DNA of 64,000 bases from Luteimonas sp. J29 (lineage in GTDB: Bacteria; Pseudomonadota; Gammaproteobacteria; Xanthomonadales; Xanthomonadaceae), in NCBI RefSeq assembly GCF_000472505.1, contig NZ_AWZR01000003.1, positions 186,001-250,000 of the forward strand, read 5' to 3'. The notes beneath the pieces are model-generated. The model did no database searches. It worked only from the letters and a program-made list of their open reading frames with translations, and was not told the DNA's origin. Shown in pieces: positions 11,795 to 26,693 of the stretch (positions are counted from its first letter, which is position 1; every line of letters starts with the position of its first letter). The position numbers were made by a program, and so were the translations under genes.

Positions 11795-11856
11795 CCGCGT
11801 CACACCACCCCCGCGGCCGACGTCGCAGCAGGACCCCATCTGCGGAGACCATCGTC

Positions 11857-12678
11857 ATGAAGACCCTCGCTCCCTTCCTCCTGGCCGCCGCCCTTCCGAT
11901 GCTGGCGGCTTGCGGCAGGAACGATTCCGCCCCGCAGGCCCCGGCGTCGGTCGAGCCGACGACCGTGCTGGGCCGCACCGTCGCCCGGGCGATGGAGGAG
12001 GCGCGCCGCAAGCTGCACGAGGAGGACCTGAGCCTGAACGGGCAGTACGAACTGAACATCGGCCACGTGCGCCTGCGCCACAAGGGCGGCAGCACCCTGC
12101 CGCCGGCCCGGATCACCGCGCAGGGCGACCTGGTCGTGGACGGAAAGACCGTCACCACCGGTCCGGAGGACCGCGCCCTCGCGCTGGAGTACCGGCAGGC
12201 GGTGATCGAGATCGCCGAGGTGGGCATGGACATGGGCGTGCTCGGCGCCGACCTGGGCATGCGCGCCGCCAGCGAGGCGATCGGCGGCCTGCTGAGCGGA
12301 AAGAGCGACGAGGTCGAGGCGCGGATCGAGGCCGAGGCCCGGAAGCTCGAGGCCGAGGCGATCCAGCTTTGCGACCGCCTGCCCCGCATGCTCGCAGCGC
12401 AGGAGGCGCTGGCCGCTGCGCGTCCCGAATTCGCGCCCTACGGGCAGCTGACCGCCGAGGACATCGAGGACTGCCGCGAGGACGCCGAGCGGGACATCGC
12501 GAACAGCATCGCGGAAGACGCCGACGCAGACGGCGTCCCCATCCGCCCCGAGCATCCGCGCCGCAAGCGCAACCGCACTCTCGACCCCGCCGCCGAAGCC
12601 GATGCCGCGGCCGAAGCGGTCCAGGCCGCCGGTGCGGAAGCGACCGGCGCCGCCGCCGACTCCGATCCCACCCGCTAG
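11857..12678 (+). CDS. DUF2884 (YggN-like) lipoprotein
   Basis: This 273-residue protein has a signal peptide ending in the lipobox LAAC (Cys19), so it is probably lipid-anchored. The middle part (residues about 85-190) contains ARITAQGDLVVDGKTV and LALEYRQAVIEIAEVGMD, the features shared with E. coli YggN. The C-terminal 60 residues are acidic then Ala-rich and look unstructured. The next gene is a clear paralogue. The family has no established function. It is 100 bases after the ABC permease and probably in the same transcription unit, with a hairpin between. Confidence 0.75.
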   Translation: MKTLAPFLLAAALPMLAACGRNDSAPQAPASVEPTTVLGRTVARAMEEARRKLHEEDLSLNGQYELNIGHVRLRHKGGSTLPPARITAQGDLVVDGKTVTTGPEDRALALEYRQAVIEIAEVGMDMGVLGADLGMRAASEAIGGLLSGKSDEVEARIEAEARKLEAEAIQLCDRLPRMLAAQEALAAARPEFAPYGQLTAEDIEDCREDAERDIANSIAEDADADGVPIRPEHPRRKRNRTLDPAAEADAAAEAVQAAGAEATGAAADSDPTR

Positions 12679-12723
12679 CGTGCCGCCCCCTGCGCCGCGC
12701 ACCAGACTCCAGGAGGAAAATGC

Positions 12724-13428
12724 ATGCAGTCCATGTCCTTGCGCCGCACGCCCGCGCGCATCGCGGTCCTGCTGGCCGCGGCGCTCGCCGCCACCGCCGC
12801 CGCGGCGACAGCGGCGCCGCAGAGCATCAACGAGGAAATCCGCGCCGACATGCAGGAGGCGCGGCGCGAGATCCGGGTCGAATTCGCCGCCGCCCGCGCT
12901 GAACTGGCCGACGGCAACCTGGAACTGAACCAGTCCATGCCGGTCGGGCGCCGCAAGGCGGAGGCGAAGGACTCGCCGCCCAAGGGCGAGATCACCCCGG
13001 CCGGCGACCTGCTGGTCGACGGGCGCGCGGTCCAGGTCGATGCCGACCAGCGACGCCAGCTGCAGGCCTACCGCGCCGAGGTCATCGAACTCGCCCTGCT
13101 CGGGATCGACGCCGGCGAGCGCGCCGCCGAAGCGGCCATCGACGCCGTCGACCACGGCCTGTTCCGGCTCATGTTCGACGCCGTCACCGGGCGGCTGGAG
13201 CGACGCGTGGAGCGCACGGTCAAGCGCACCCTCGCGCCCCAGATCCAGCAGATCTGCCACCGCCTGCCCGACCTGCTCGAATCGCAGCAGCGCCTGGCCG
13301 ATTCGGTGCCCGCGTTCCGCCCCTACGCCACGCTCAGGCAGCGCGACGTCGAGGACTGCAACCGCGAAGTCCGCCGCGAACTGGCGCGCGCCGGCGCCCG
13401 CCAGACCCGCCGCGGCGGGACTGGCTGA
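12724..13428 (+). CDS. DUF2884 (YggN-like) exported protein
   Basis: This 234-residue protein has a signal peptide (AVLLAAALAATAAAATAA) but no lipobox, so it should be periplasmic, unlike its lipidated neighbour. It shares ITPAGDLLVDGRAVQVDADQ, LQAYRAEVIELALLGIDAG and a C-terminal CHRLPDLLESQQRLADSVPAFRPYATLRQRDVEDC with the preceding paralogue. A strong AGGAGG lies seven bases before the chosen ATG. Its stop codon lies inside a hairpin shared with the convergent fumC stop. Confidence 0.75.
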   Translation: MQSMSLRRTPARIAVLLAAALAATAAAATAAPQSINEEIRADMQEARREIRVEFAAARAELADGNLELNQSMPVGRRKAEAKDSPPKGEITPAGDLLVDGRAVQVDADQRRQLQAYRAEVIELALLGIDAGERAAEAAIDAVDHGLFRLMFDAVTGRLERRVERTVKRTLAPQIQQICHRLPDLLESQQRLADSVPAFRPYATLRQRDVEDCNREVRRELARAGARQTRRGGTG

Positions 13429-13450
13429 GCCGGACGACCCGGCCGCCGGC

Positions 13451-13453
<3 letters not shown>
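13426..13453. terminator. Hairpin containing both stop codons of convergent genes
   Basis: TGAGCCGG (13426-13433) pairs perfectly with CCGGCTCA (13446-13453) across 12 bases. The first three bases are the DUF2884 stop, and the last three, read on the minus strand, are the fumC stop. A competing stem GACCCGGC/GCCGGGTC overlaps it. It probably ends transcription or stabilises both transcripts. Confidence 0.5.
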
Positions 13454-14878
<1,425 letters not shown>

Positions 14879-14974
14879 CGCTGCATCTCCTCGGACGGAA
14901 CCGCCGCAGCATCGTCGCTGCCCGGGACAGGATACGTGAGCCGGGCCGCGGCCACGGCCACGGCCGCCGGCCAC

Positions 14975-16396
<1,422 letters not shown>

Positions 16397-16399
16397 ACC

Positions 16400-16798
16400 A
16401 TGCGCCTGCTGCTGAATATCGACGTCCCCGACCTGGCCGCGGCCAGGCGGTTCTACGTCGAAGCGTTCGGCCTGCGCGAAGGACGCCGCCTCGGCGACGA
16501 CGTGCTCGAACTCCTGGGCGCCCAGGCGCCCATCTACCTGCTGCAGAAACCGCCCGGCAGCCTGGGCGCCGGCGACCAGCCGCGCACCTATGCCCGGCAC
16601 TGGACGCCGGTGCACGTGGACGTGGTGGTCGACGATCTCGACGCCGCGCTGGCGCGCGCGCTCGACGCCGGCGCCCGCCAGGAAGGCGCGGCGCGCGATG
16701 CGGCCTGGGGCCGGATCGCGCAGCTGGCCGATCCCTTCGGCCATGGCTGGTGCCTGCTGCAGTTCCTCGGCAAGGGCTACGACGGGATCACGACATGA
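16400..16798 (+). CDS. VOC-family (glyoxalase/dioxygenase fold) protein
   Basis: This 132-residue protein begins [26 protein letters not shown], the beta-alpha-beta start of a VOC module, and ends with a second module [22 protein letters not shown] and [12 protein letters not shown]. The latter resembles the metal-site segment of glyoxalase/bleomycin-resistance proteins. The metal ligands and substrate cannot be assigned from sequence alone. It is the first of four genes that overlap or abut downstream of purB, ending in an ATGA overlap with the metallo-beta-lactamase. Confidence 0.8.
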   Translation: MRLLLNIDVPDLAAARRFYVEAFGLREGRRLGDDVLELLGAQAPIYLLQKPPGSLGAGDQPRTYARHWTPVHVDVVVDDLDAALARALDAGARQEGAARDAAWGRIAQLADPFGHGWCLLQFLGKGYDGITT

Positions 16799-17733
16799 CA
16801 CGACGCTTCCCCATCGCATGCGCCGCCCTGGTCGCGCTGGTGGCCTGTTCCGCCGGCGAGGCGCCCGCGCCCACGCCCACGGCCACGGCGCAGGACGGGC
16901 CGGCCACCGCCGCGGCGTCGGCGGACTGGCCGATCCCCGCCTGCCGCGACGATTCGGGCTGGGACGAACCGGCCACGCCGTTCCACGTCCACGGCGACAC
17001 CTGGTACGTGGGGACCTGCGGCATCAGCGCGCTGCTGGTGACCTCCCCCGGCGGGCACGTGGTGGTCGACGGCGCCACGCCGGCGGCGGGGGAGCAGGTC
17101 CTGGCCAACATCCGCACGCTCGGCTTCGATCCGGCGGACGTGCGGGCCATCGTCTTCTCCCACGAGCACTTCGACCACGCCGGCGGCCTGGCCGCGGTGC
17201 AGGCGGCCACCGGCGCGCCGGTCTACGCGCCCAAGGAGGCGATCGAGACCCTGCGTCGCGGCGCCAGCGACCCGAGCGACCCGCAGTTCGGCCTGCTCGA
17301 CGACTTCGCCCCGGTCGCCGACGTGCGGCCCATCCCGGCCTCCGGCATCGTGCAGGCAGGCGATGTCGAGCTGCACGCCGTTCCCACCCCCGGCCATGCG
17401 GCCGGCGGCACCAGCTGGACCTGGCGCTCGTGCGCGGGCGACGACTGCCTGCCGCTGGTCTACGCCGACAGCCTGACCGCCGTGTCCCGGGACGACTTCC
17501 GCTTCAGCGACCATCCCGAGGCGGTGGCGCGGCTGCGGGACAGCTTCGCCCGCGTGGCGGCGCTCGACTGCGGGATCCTGGTGACGCCGCATCCCTCCGC
17601 CAGCGCACTCTGGGACCGCCTGGGGCCCGCCGCGACCCGCCCCCTCGTCGATCCCGGCGCCTGCGCGGCCTACGCCAAGGCCGCCGAAGAACGCCTCGAG
17701 CGCCGCCTGGCCAGCGAGGGAGCAGGCGGATGA
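16795..17733 (+). CDS. Subclass B3 metallo-beta-lactamase, predicted lipoprotein
   Basis: The 312-residue protein has a signal peptide with lipobox LVAC (Cys18). It shows the B3 zinc ligands: His123, His125, Asp127 and His128 in SHEHFDHAG, His201 in [13 protein letters not shown], and His266 in TPHPSAS. The latter two contexts closely match B3 enzymes such as L1 of Stenotrophomonas. B3 enzymes hydrolyse penicillins, cephalosporins and carbapenems with two zinc ions, although some family members act on other substrates. It lies in a housekeeping row, overlapping genes on both sides by four bases, which suggests an intrinsic chromosomal gene rather than an acquired cassette. Confidence 0.85.
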   Translation: MTRRFPIACAALVALVACSAGEAPAPTPTATAQDGPATAAASADWPIPACRDDSGWDEPATPFHVHGDTWYVGTCGISALLVTSPGGHVVVDGATPAAGEQVLANIRTLGFDPADVRAIVFSHEHFDHAGGLAAVQAATGAPVYAPKEAIETLRRGASDPSDPQFGLLDDFAPVADVRPIPASGIVQAGDVELHAVPTPGHAAGGTSWTWRSCAGDDCLPLVYADSLTAVSRDDFRFSDHPEAVARLRDSFARVAALDCGILVTPHPSASALWDRLGPAATRPLVDPGACAAYAKAAEERLERRLASEGAGG

Positions 17734-18953
17734 GCCGCGGCAAGCGCACCAGCGGACGCAGCGCCGCACCGCCGGTCGAGGTCGAGGCCGGCCGCGACCT
17801 TCCCCTGGGCATGCCGCCCGCGCGCTTCCTGCGCGACTACTGGCAGAAGCGCCCGCTGCTCGTCCGCGCCGCGTTCCCCGGGTTCGTCTCCCCCATCGAA
17901 CCCGAGGACCTGGCCGGCCTGGCCTGCGAGGAGCTCGCGCTGTCGCGGCTGATCCAGCACGACCGCGCCCGCGACGCATGGCGCGTGCGCACCGGCCCGT
18001 TCCCCGAGGAACTGTTCCCGACCCTGGGCGACCGCGACTGGACCCTGCTGGTCCAGGACGTCGACAAGTGGGACGCCGACGTCGCCGCCCTGCTGCCGCG
18101 CTTCGACTTCATCCCGCGCTGGCGCATCGACGACATCATGGTCAGCTTCGCCGCCACCGGCGGCTCCGTCGGCGCCCACGTCGACCAGTACGACGTGTTC
18201 CTGCTCCAGGCCAAGGGGCACCGCCGCTGGCTGATCGACGCCGGTTCGAACCCGCCGCTCGGTTTCCGCGAGGATGTCGAACTCAAGCTGCTGCGCGAGT
18301 TCACCCCGACCCATGACTGGGTGCTGGCACCGGGCGACATGCTGTACCTGCCGCCCGGCGTGCCCCACCACGGCATCGCCGAGGACCCGTGCCTGACCTT
18401 CTCGGTGGGCATGCGCGCGCCCTCGGCGGCGGAACTGATGACCGACTACATCGACACCCTCGCCGCCGAGGCCGACGAGGCGGTGCGCTACGCCGACCCC
18501 GACCTCGCTCCGCCCAGGGATCCCAACGAGATCGACGCCGCGGCGATGGCACGCGTGGTTGAGGCGCTGAACGTGCTGCGCTTCCGCGACCCGGACCGGC
18601 TCGGCGACTGGTTCGGCCGCTTCATCACCCGGTACCGCAGCGTCGACGTGGCGGCCGGCGACGGCGAGCCGCCGTCGCGGATCGAGGTCGAATGGTCGCT
18701 CGAACGCGGCGACGGCGTGCTCCAGCGGCATCCGTTCGCGCGCATGGCCTGGCGCCGCGCCGCCGATGGCGGCCGCCTGTACGTGTCCGGACACGAATAT
18801 CCGATGCCGGCGGCGGACGCGCGCCGCATCGCCGGCGCCGACCGGATCGACGCCGCGCTCTACGCCACCCTCTCCCCGGCCGGCCGCGACGCCGTGCACG
18901 AGCTGCTGCTCGCCGGCAGCTACCAGTGGATGGGCGGAGGGGCCGCGGAGTGA
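17730..18953 (+). CDS. roxA: JmjC-type 50S ribosomal protein L16 arginine hydroxylase (RoxA/YcfD family)
   Basis: This 407-residue protein has a cupin/JmjC fold with the iron-binding HxD pair His150-Asp152 ([10 protein letters not shown]) and a distal histidine in [12 protein letters not shown] (His213). [14 protein letters not shown] near the N-terminus and [17 protein letters not shown] are typical of the YcfD/RoxA group. A winged-helix C-terminal region follows. The enzyme uses iron and 2-oxoglutarate to hydroxylate an arginine of ribosomal protein L16. It overlaps the MBL gene (ATGA) and the GNAT gene (GTGA), so all three are probably translated in series. Confidence 0.9.
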   Translation: MSRGKRTSGRSAAPPVEVEAGRDLPLGMPPARFLRDYWQKRPLLVRAAFPGFVSPIEPEDLAGLACEELALSRLIQHDRARDAWRVRTGPFPEELFPTLGDRDWTLLVQDVDKWDADVAALLPRFDFIPRWRIDDIMVSFAATGGSVGAHVDQYDVFLLQAKGHRRWLIDAGSNPPLGFREDVELKLLREFTPTHDWVLAPGDMLYLPPGVPHHGIAEDPCLTFSVGMRAPSAAELMTDYIDTLAAEADEAVRYADPDLAPPRDPNEIDAAAMARVVEALNVLRFRDPDRLGDWFGRFITRYRSVDVAAGDGEPPSRIEVEWSLERGDGVLQRHPFARMAWRRAADGGRLYVSGHEYPMPAADARRIAGADRIDAALYATLSPAGRDAVHELLLAGSYQWMGGGAAE

Positions 18954-19861
18954 GTCCGCCGGGTCCGTTCCAGGTCGCCGGGGTCGGCTACGAGGCCGCG
19001 CATGCCGACCTGCGGGCGGTGCGCGAGGCGGTCTTCATCCGCGAACAGGGGGTGCCGCCCGCGATCGAGATCGACGACCTCGACCCGCGCTGCCACCACG
19101 TGCTCGCGCGCGACGGAGCCGGCCAGCCGATCGGCACCGCCCGGCTCAGCCCGGAGGGCCGGATCGGACGCATGGCGGTGCTGCCGGAGTGGCGCGCGCA
19201 CGGAGTGGGCAGCGCCCTGCTCCACGCCCTGCTCCGTGCCGCGCGCGAGCGCGGGCTGTCGCGGGTGACCCTGCATGCCCAGGCCGGCGCGGTGGAGTTC
19301 TACCGCCGCCACGGCTTCGTGCCGGTCGGCGAGCCCTTCGTGGAGGCCGGGATCGACCACCTGGCCATGCAGCGGCGGCTCGACCGGCCCGCGGAAGTGC
19401 AGGACCGCGCCGGCGCGGTGGCGGCGACGGTCGCCGTGGTCGCCGCCGCACGCAGGCGCCTGTGGATCTACAGCCGCTGCCTCGACCCGGGGCTGTACGA
19501 TCATCCGCGCGTGCTGGAGGCGCTGCGCACGTTCGCCACCCGGGGCCAGGGCCCGCAGCTGCGGGTGCTGCTGCAGGACGCGATGGCCGCCCAGCGCGCG
19601 CATGCGCCGCTGATCGCGCTCGGCCAGCGCCTGCCGAGCGTGGTCGCGTTCCGCGAAGTCGAGGATCCGGTGGACCGCAACTGGCCCTCGGCCCTGGTCG
19701 CCAACGACGCCGGCGGATACTTCTTCCGGCCGCTGGGCCATCGTTTCGACGGCGAAACGGAGCATCACGCCCGCGCCCGCACCCGGCAGCTCACCGCGGA
19801 ATTCGACGATACCTGGGAGCGCTCCCGCCCGTGCAGCGAACTGCGCGCGCTCGGTCTCTGA
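18950..19861 (+). CDS. GNAT acetyltransferase with an extra C-terminal domain of unknown function
   Basis: The 303-residue protein has two parts. Residues about 1-140 are a GNAT domain of the ElaA-like type: VREAVFIREQGVPPAIEIDDLDPRCHHVLA, then GRIGRMAVLPEWRAHGVGSALLHALL with the acetyl-CoA loop, then YRRHGFVPVGEPFVEAGIDHLAM. The remaining 160 residues (RRLWIYSRCLDPGLYD, RTRQLTAEFDDTWERSRP) recall the degenerate phospholipase D-like modules found behind GNAT domains in pseudomonads and xanthomonads. The substrate is unknown. GTG at 18950 overlaps the roxA stop (GTGA). Confidence 0.78.
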   Translation: MSPPGPFQVAGVGYEAAHADLRAVREAVFIREQGVPPAIEIDDLDPRCHHVLARDGAGQPIGTARLSPEGRIGRMAVLPEWRAHGVGSALLHALLRAARERGLSRVTLHAQAGAVEFYRRHGFVPVGEPFVEAGIDHLAMQRRLDRPAEVQDRAGAVAATVAVVAAARRRLWIYSRCLDPGLYDHPRVLEALRTFATRGQGPQLRVLLQDAMAAQRAHAPLIALGQRLPSVVAFREVEDPVDRNWPSALVANDAGGYFFRPLGHRFDGETEHHARARTRQLTAEFDDTWERSRPCSELRALGL

Positions 19862-20007
19862 CGTCGGCCAGGGCGGGAAACGCCTGATTCCGACGCGACG
19901 CACCGCGCGCCTGGCGTGACCGGCGACCCGCTTTGCGTTCTCCAGGGCAGGCCGGCGAAGACCACGGCGCGCCACGCGCCACGCCCGGGCGACTGTTTCG
20001 TCCAAAG

Positions 20008-20043
20008 CATGTGATGCAAGTGCACATGTCTGGCGGCTATAAT
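20008..20043 (+). promoter_or_regulatory. sucA promoter with a perfect -10 box and an upstream inverted repeat
   Basis: TATAAT at 20038-20043 is a perfect -10 box; transcription would start near 20050, about 83 bases before sucA. CATGTG-N9-CACATG (20008-20028) lies across the expected -35 position and may be an operator or activator site. The -35 hexamer itself is weak. Confidence 0.5.
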
Positions 20044-20132
20044 GCCGGGCGCAATTCCAAGCCGCTCCCGGAATCCGAAAAATCTTTCCGGATCAGCAAT
20101 TTGCCCCCTCTTTCGAGTCCCACACGCCCGAC

Positions 20133-22958
20133 GTGGACAGTCTACTCAAGCAGTTTTCTCAGTCCTCCCAGCTCGGCGCCAATGCCGCCTATATCGAGGA
20201 CCTCTACGAGCAGTACCTCGTCTCCCCCGACAGCGTCGGGCCCCGTTGGAAAGCCTGGTTCGACAGCTTCGGCGGCCGCGAGGCCGGCGACATCCCGCAT
20301 TCGGCGATCGCCGACGCCGTCGCCGAGGCCGGCCGCCTCGCCGCGCGCGGGGTCGTGGTGGTGGGGACCAGCGACGAGCGCGAGCGCCACGTCGGCCGCC
20401 TGATCACCGCCTACCGTTCGCGCGGCCACCTGGGCGCGAAGCTCGATCCGCTCGGACTGACCGAGCCGATGAACCCGCCCGACCTGGGCCTGGCCTTCCA
20501 CAGCCTGTCCGAGTCCGATCTCGACCACGAGTTCAGCACCGGGGGCGTGGCCGGCCAGCCGCGCATGAAGCTGCGCGACCTGCTCGCCCGGCTCAAGGCG
20601 ACCTACACCGGGCCGATCGGCGCCGAGTTCATGCACATCCCCGAGGTCGAGCAGCGCCAGTGGCTCTACCAGCGCCTGGAGGCGGCCGGCGGCGATTACA
20701 ACCTCAGCACCGAGGACAAGCGCCGCGTGCTCGAGCGGCTCACCGCGGCCGAGGGCCTGGAGCGCTACCTGCACACCAAGTACGTCGGCCAGAAGCGCTT
20801 CTCGCTCGAGGGCGGCGACTCGCTGATCCCGCTGCTGGACACGGTGGTCCACCGCGCCGGCCTGGACAAGGTCAAGGACATCGTGATCGGCATGGCCCAC
20901 CGCGGCCGCCTCAACGTGCTGGTCAACACCCTGGGCAAGAACCCGCGCAAGCTGTTCGACGAGTTCGAGGGCAAGTTCGAGCACAACGACCTCGCCCATG
21001 CCGGCGACGTGAAGTACCACATGGGTTTCTCCGCCGACATCGCCACCCCGGGCGACCCGGTCCACCTGGCGCTGGCCTTCAACCCCTCGCACCTGGAGAT
21101 CGTCGACCCGGTGGTCGCCGGCTCGGTGCGTTCGCGCCAGGAACGCCGCCGCGACAGCGAGCGCAAGCAGGTGCTGCCGGTCCTGATCCACGGCGACGCC
21201 GCGTTCGCCGGCCAGGGCGTGGTGATGGAGCTGTTCCAGATGTCGAAGGCCCGCGGCTTCGACGTCGGCGGCACCGTGCACGTGGTGGTCAACAACCAGG
21301 TCGGCTTCACCACCAGCAACAAGGAAGACGCGCGCTCCACCCTGTACTGCACCGACGTGGCGAAGATGGTCGGCGCGCCGATCTTCCACGTGAACGCCGA
21401 CGACCCGGAAGCCGTGGTGTTCGTGGCCCGCCTGGCCTACGAGTTCCGCCAGGTGTTCAAGAAGGACGTGGTCATCGACCTGGTCTGCTACCGCCGCCAC
21501 GGCCACAACGAGGCCGACGAGCCCGCGGCGACCCAGCCGCTGATGTACAAGACCATCCGCAAGCACCCGACCACCCGCGAGCTGTACGCGGCGAAGCTGG
21601 AGAAGGAGGGCGTGGTCGCGGCGGCCGAGGCCAAGGCCCTGGTCGACGGCTACCGCGACAAGCTCGACGCCGGCGAGGTCACCACCGAGCTCGCGCCTTC
21701 CAAGCCGGAGGACTACGAGCTGACCATCGACTGGTCGAGGTACCTGTCGGGCAAGCTCGCGGACAAGGTCGACACGCGGGTCAGGAAGGGCACGCTGGTC
21801 GAGCTGGCCAAGACCATCAACACGATCCCGCAGGGCGTGTCGCTGCATCCTCGCGTGGCCAAGATCTACGAGGACCGGCTGAAGATGACCGCCGGCGAGC
21901 TGCCTGGCGACTGGGGCTTCGCCGAGAACCTGGCCTACGCCACCCTGCTGGCCGAGGGCCACGGCCTGCGCCTGGTCGGCCAGGACGCCGGCCGCGGCAC
22001 CTTCTTCCACCGCCACGCGATCCTGCACGACCAGAAGACCGACGCGTACTTCATGCCGTTGCGGCAGCTGGTCGACAGCCCCGAGCGCGCCACCGTCATC
22101 GACTCGCTGCTCAGCGAGGAGGCGGTCATGGCCTTCGAGTACGGCTTCTCCACCGCCGACCCGAACACGCTCGACATCTGGGAAGCCCAGTTCGGCGACT
22201 TCGCCAACGGCGCCCAGGTGGTGATCGACCAGTTCATCGCCTCGGGCGAGGCCAAGTGGGGCCGCATCTCCGGCCTCACCCTGTTGCTGCCGCACGGCTA
22301 CGAGGGACAGGGCCCCGAGCACAGCTCGGCGCGCCTGGAGCGCTTCCTGCAGCTGTGCGCGCTCGACAACATGCTGGTGTGCGTGCCGACCACGCCCGCG
22401 CAGTGCTTCCACATGCTGCGCCGGCAGATGAAGATGGCCACGCGCAAGCCGCTGGTGGTGATGAGCCCGAAGTCGCTGCTGCGCCACAAGCTGGCGGTGT
22501 CCACGCTCGACGAGCTGGCCGACGGCAGCTTCCAGCACCTGATCCCGGATGCCTCCGCCGACCCGAAGAAGGTCAAGCGCGTCGTCCTGTGCTCGGGCAA
22601 GGTCTACTACGACCTGCTCGAGGAAGCGCACAAGCGCGGCGTGGACCACGTCGCCCTGCTCCGCGTGGAGCAGCTCTACCCGTTCCCGCGCGAACTGCTG
22701 GCCGCCGAGCTCAAGAAGTACGGCAAGGCCGCCGAGGTGGTCTGGTGCCAGGAGGAGCCGCAGAACCAGGGCGCCTGGTACCAGATCAAGCACCACCTGC
22801 AGGCCTGCCTGGCCAAGGGCCAGGCGCTCAGCTACGCCGGGCGCCCGCGTTCGCCCTCGCCCGCCGTCGGCCATTTCGCCGAGCACGTCGAGGAACAGAA
22901 CCGGCTCGTCGCCCAGGCCCTCATCGAACCGGCTGGCGACCAGATCGCCTCCGAATAA
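20133..22958 (+). CDS. sucA: 2-oxoglutarate dehydrogenase E1 component
   Basis: The protein has 941 residues, the usual SucA length. It starts with the E2-contact segment (FSQSSQLGANAAYIEDLYEQYL) and contains GMAHRGRLNVLVN and the thiamine diphosphate motif GDAAFAGQGVVMELFQMS to VNNQVGFTT. It ends with the typical ELKKYGKAAEVVWCQEEPQNQGAWY. It decarboxylates 2-oxoglutarate and passes the succinyl group to the lipoyl arm of SucB. The start codon is GTG at 20133, with no good ribosome binding site. sucB follows after 36 bases. Confidence 0.96.
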   Translation: MDSLLKQFSQSSQLGANAAYIEDLYEQYLVSPDSVGPRWKAWFDSFGGREAGDIPHSAIADAVAEAGRLAARGVVVVGTSDERERHVGRLITAYRSRGHLGAKLDPLGLTEPMNPPDLGLAFHSLSESDLDHEFSTGGVAGQPRMKLRDLLARLKATYTGPIGAEFMHIPEVEQRQWLYQRLEAAGGDYNLSTEDKRRVLERLTAAEGLERYLHTKYVGQKRFSLEGGDSLIPLLDTVVHRAGLDKVKDIVIGMAHRGRLNVLVNTLGKNPRKLFDEFEGKFEHNDLAHAGDVKYHMGFSADIATPGDPVHLALAFNPSHLEIVDPVVAGSVRSRQERRRDSERKQVLPVLIHGDAAFAGQGVVMELFQMSKARGFDVGGTVHVVVNNQVGFTTSNKEDARSTLYCTDVAKMVGAPIFHVNADDPEAVVFVARLAYEFRQVFKKDVVIDLVCYRRHGHNEADEPAATQPLMYKTIRKHPTTRELYAAKLEKEGVVAAAEAKALVDGYRDKLDAGEVTTELAPSKPEDYELTIDWSRYLSGKLADKVDTRVRKGTLVELAKTINTIPQGVSLHPRVAKIYEDRLKMTAGELPGDWGFAENLAYATLLAEGHGLRLVGQDAGRGTFFHRHAILHDQKTDAYFMPLRQLVDSPERATVIDSLLSEEAVMAFEYGFSTADPNTLDIWEAQFGDFANGAQVVIDQFIASGEAKWGRISGLTLLLPHGYEGQGPEHSSARLERFLQLCALDNMLVCVPTTPAQCFHMLRRQMKMATRKPLVVMSPKSLLRHKLAVSTLDELADGSFQHLIPDASADPKKVKRVVLCSGKVYYDLLEEAHKRGVDHVALLRVEQLYPFPRELLAAELKKYGKAAEVVWCQEEPQNQGAWYQIKHHLQACLAKGQALSYAGRPRSPSPAVGHFAEHVEEQNRLVAQALIEPAGDQIASE

Positions 22959-22994
22959 CACCGCCCGACACTACCGCATCAAGGACGCCGTCCC

Positions 22995-25755
<2,761 letters not shown>

Positions 25756-25794
25756 GGCCGCCTGTCCCACCGGCCCGCCCGGCGGGTCGCCCCT

Positions 25795-25819
25795 GGACGC
25801 CGGGCCCCGCCCGGCGTCC
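25795..25819 (+). terminator. Terminator-like hairpin after the suc/lpd operon
   Basis: An 11-bp perfect stem GGACGCCGGGC-CCC-GCCCGGCGTCC lies 40 bases after the lpd stop and is followed by GCGTTTCC. The short T-run makes it the best intrinsic terminator candidate in the window. Confidence 0.6.
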
Positions 25820-25856
25820 GCGTTTCCGGACCATCCTGCCCACGAACGATCCCGCC

Positions 25857-26450
<594 letters not shown>

Positions 26451-26693
26451 GACCCCCACGCGTGGCGACGCGTTCGCCCGCGAGGCGCCCCGGGAATCGT
26501 CTGGCGCGGCTCGACGAGAAGCGTCGCAGGGAGTTGCGGTAAGACCCCCACGCGTGGCGACGCGTTCGCCCGCGAGGCGCCCCGGGAATCGTCTGGCGCT
26601 TCATGCCGGCCGCGACCCTGCCCGTGCCACTGCCCGAGGGCTGTGTGACAATCCGGCGGTCGCCACATCCGGCAACCGGGACATGGAGGGGCA

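Noticed and set aside
20142..22961. A minus-strand open frame of about 939 codons opposite sucA
   Set aside because: sucA is identified by strong homology. The opposite frame is low-complexity (His, Val, Leu, Gln, Arg, Ala) and has no start, ribosome binding site or domain.
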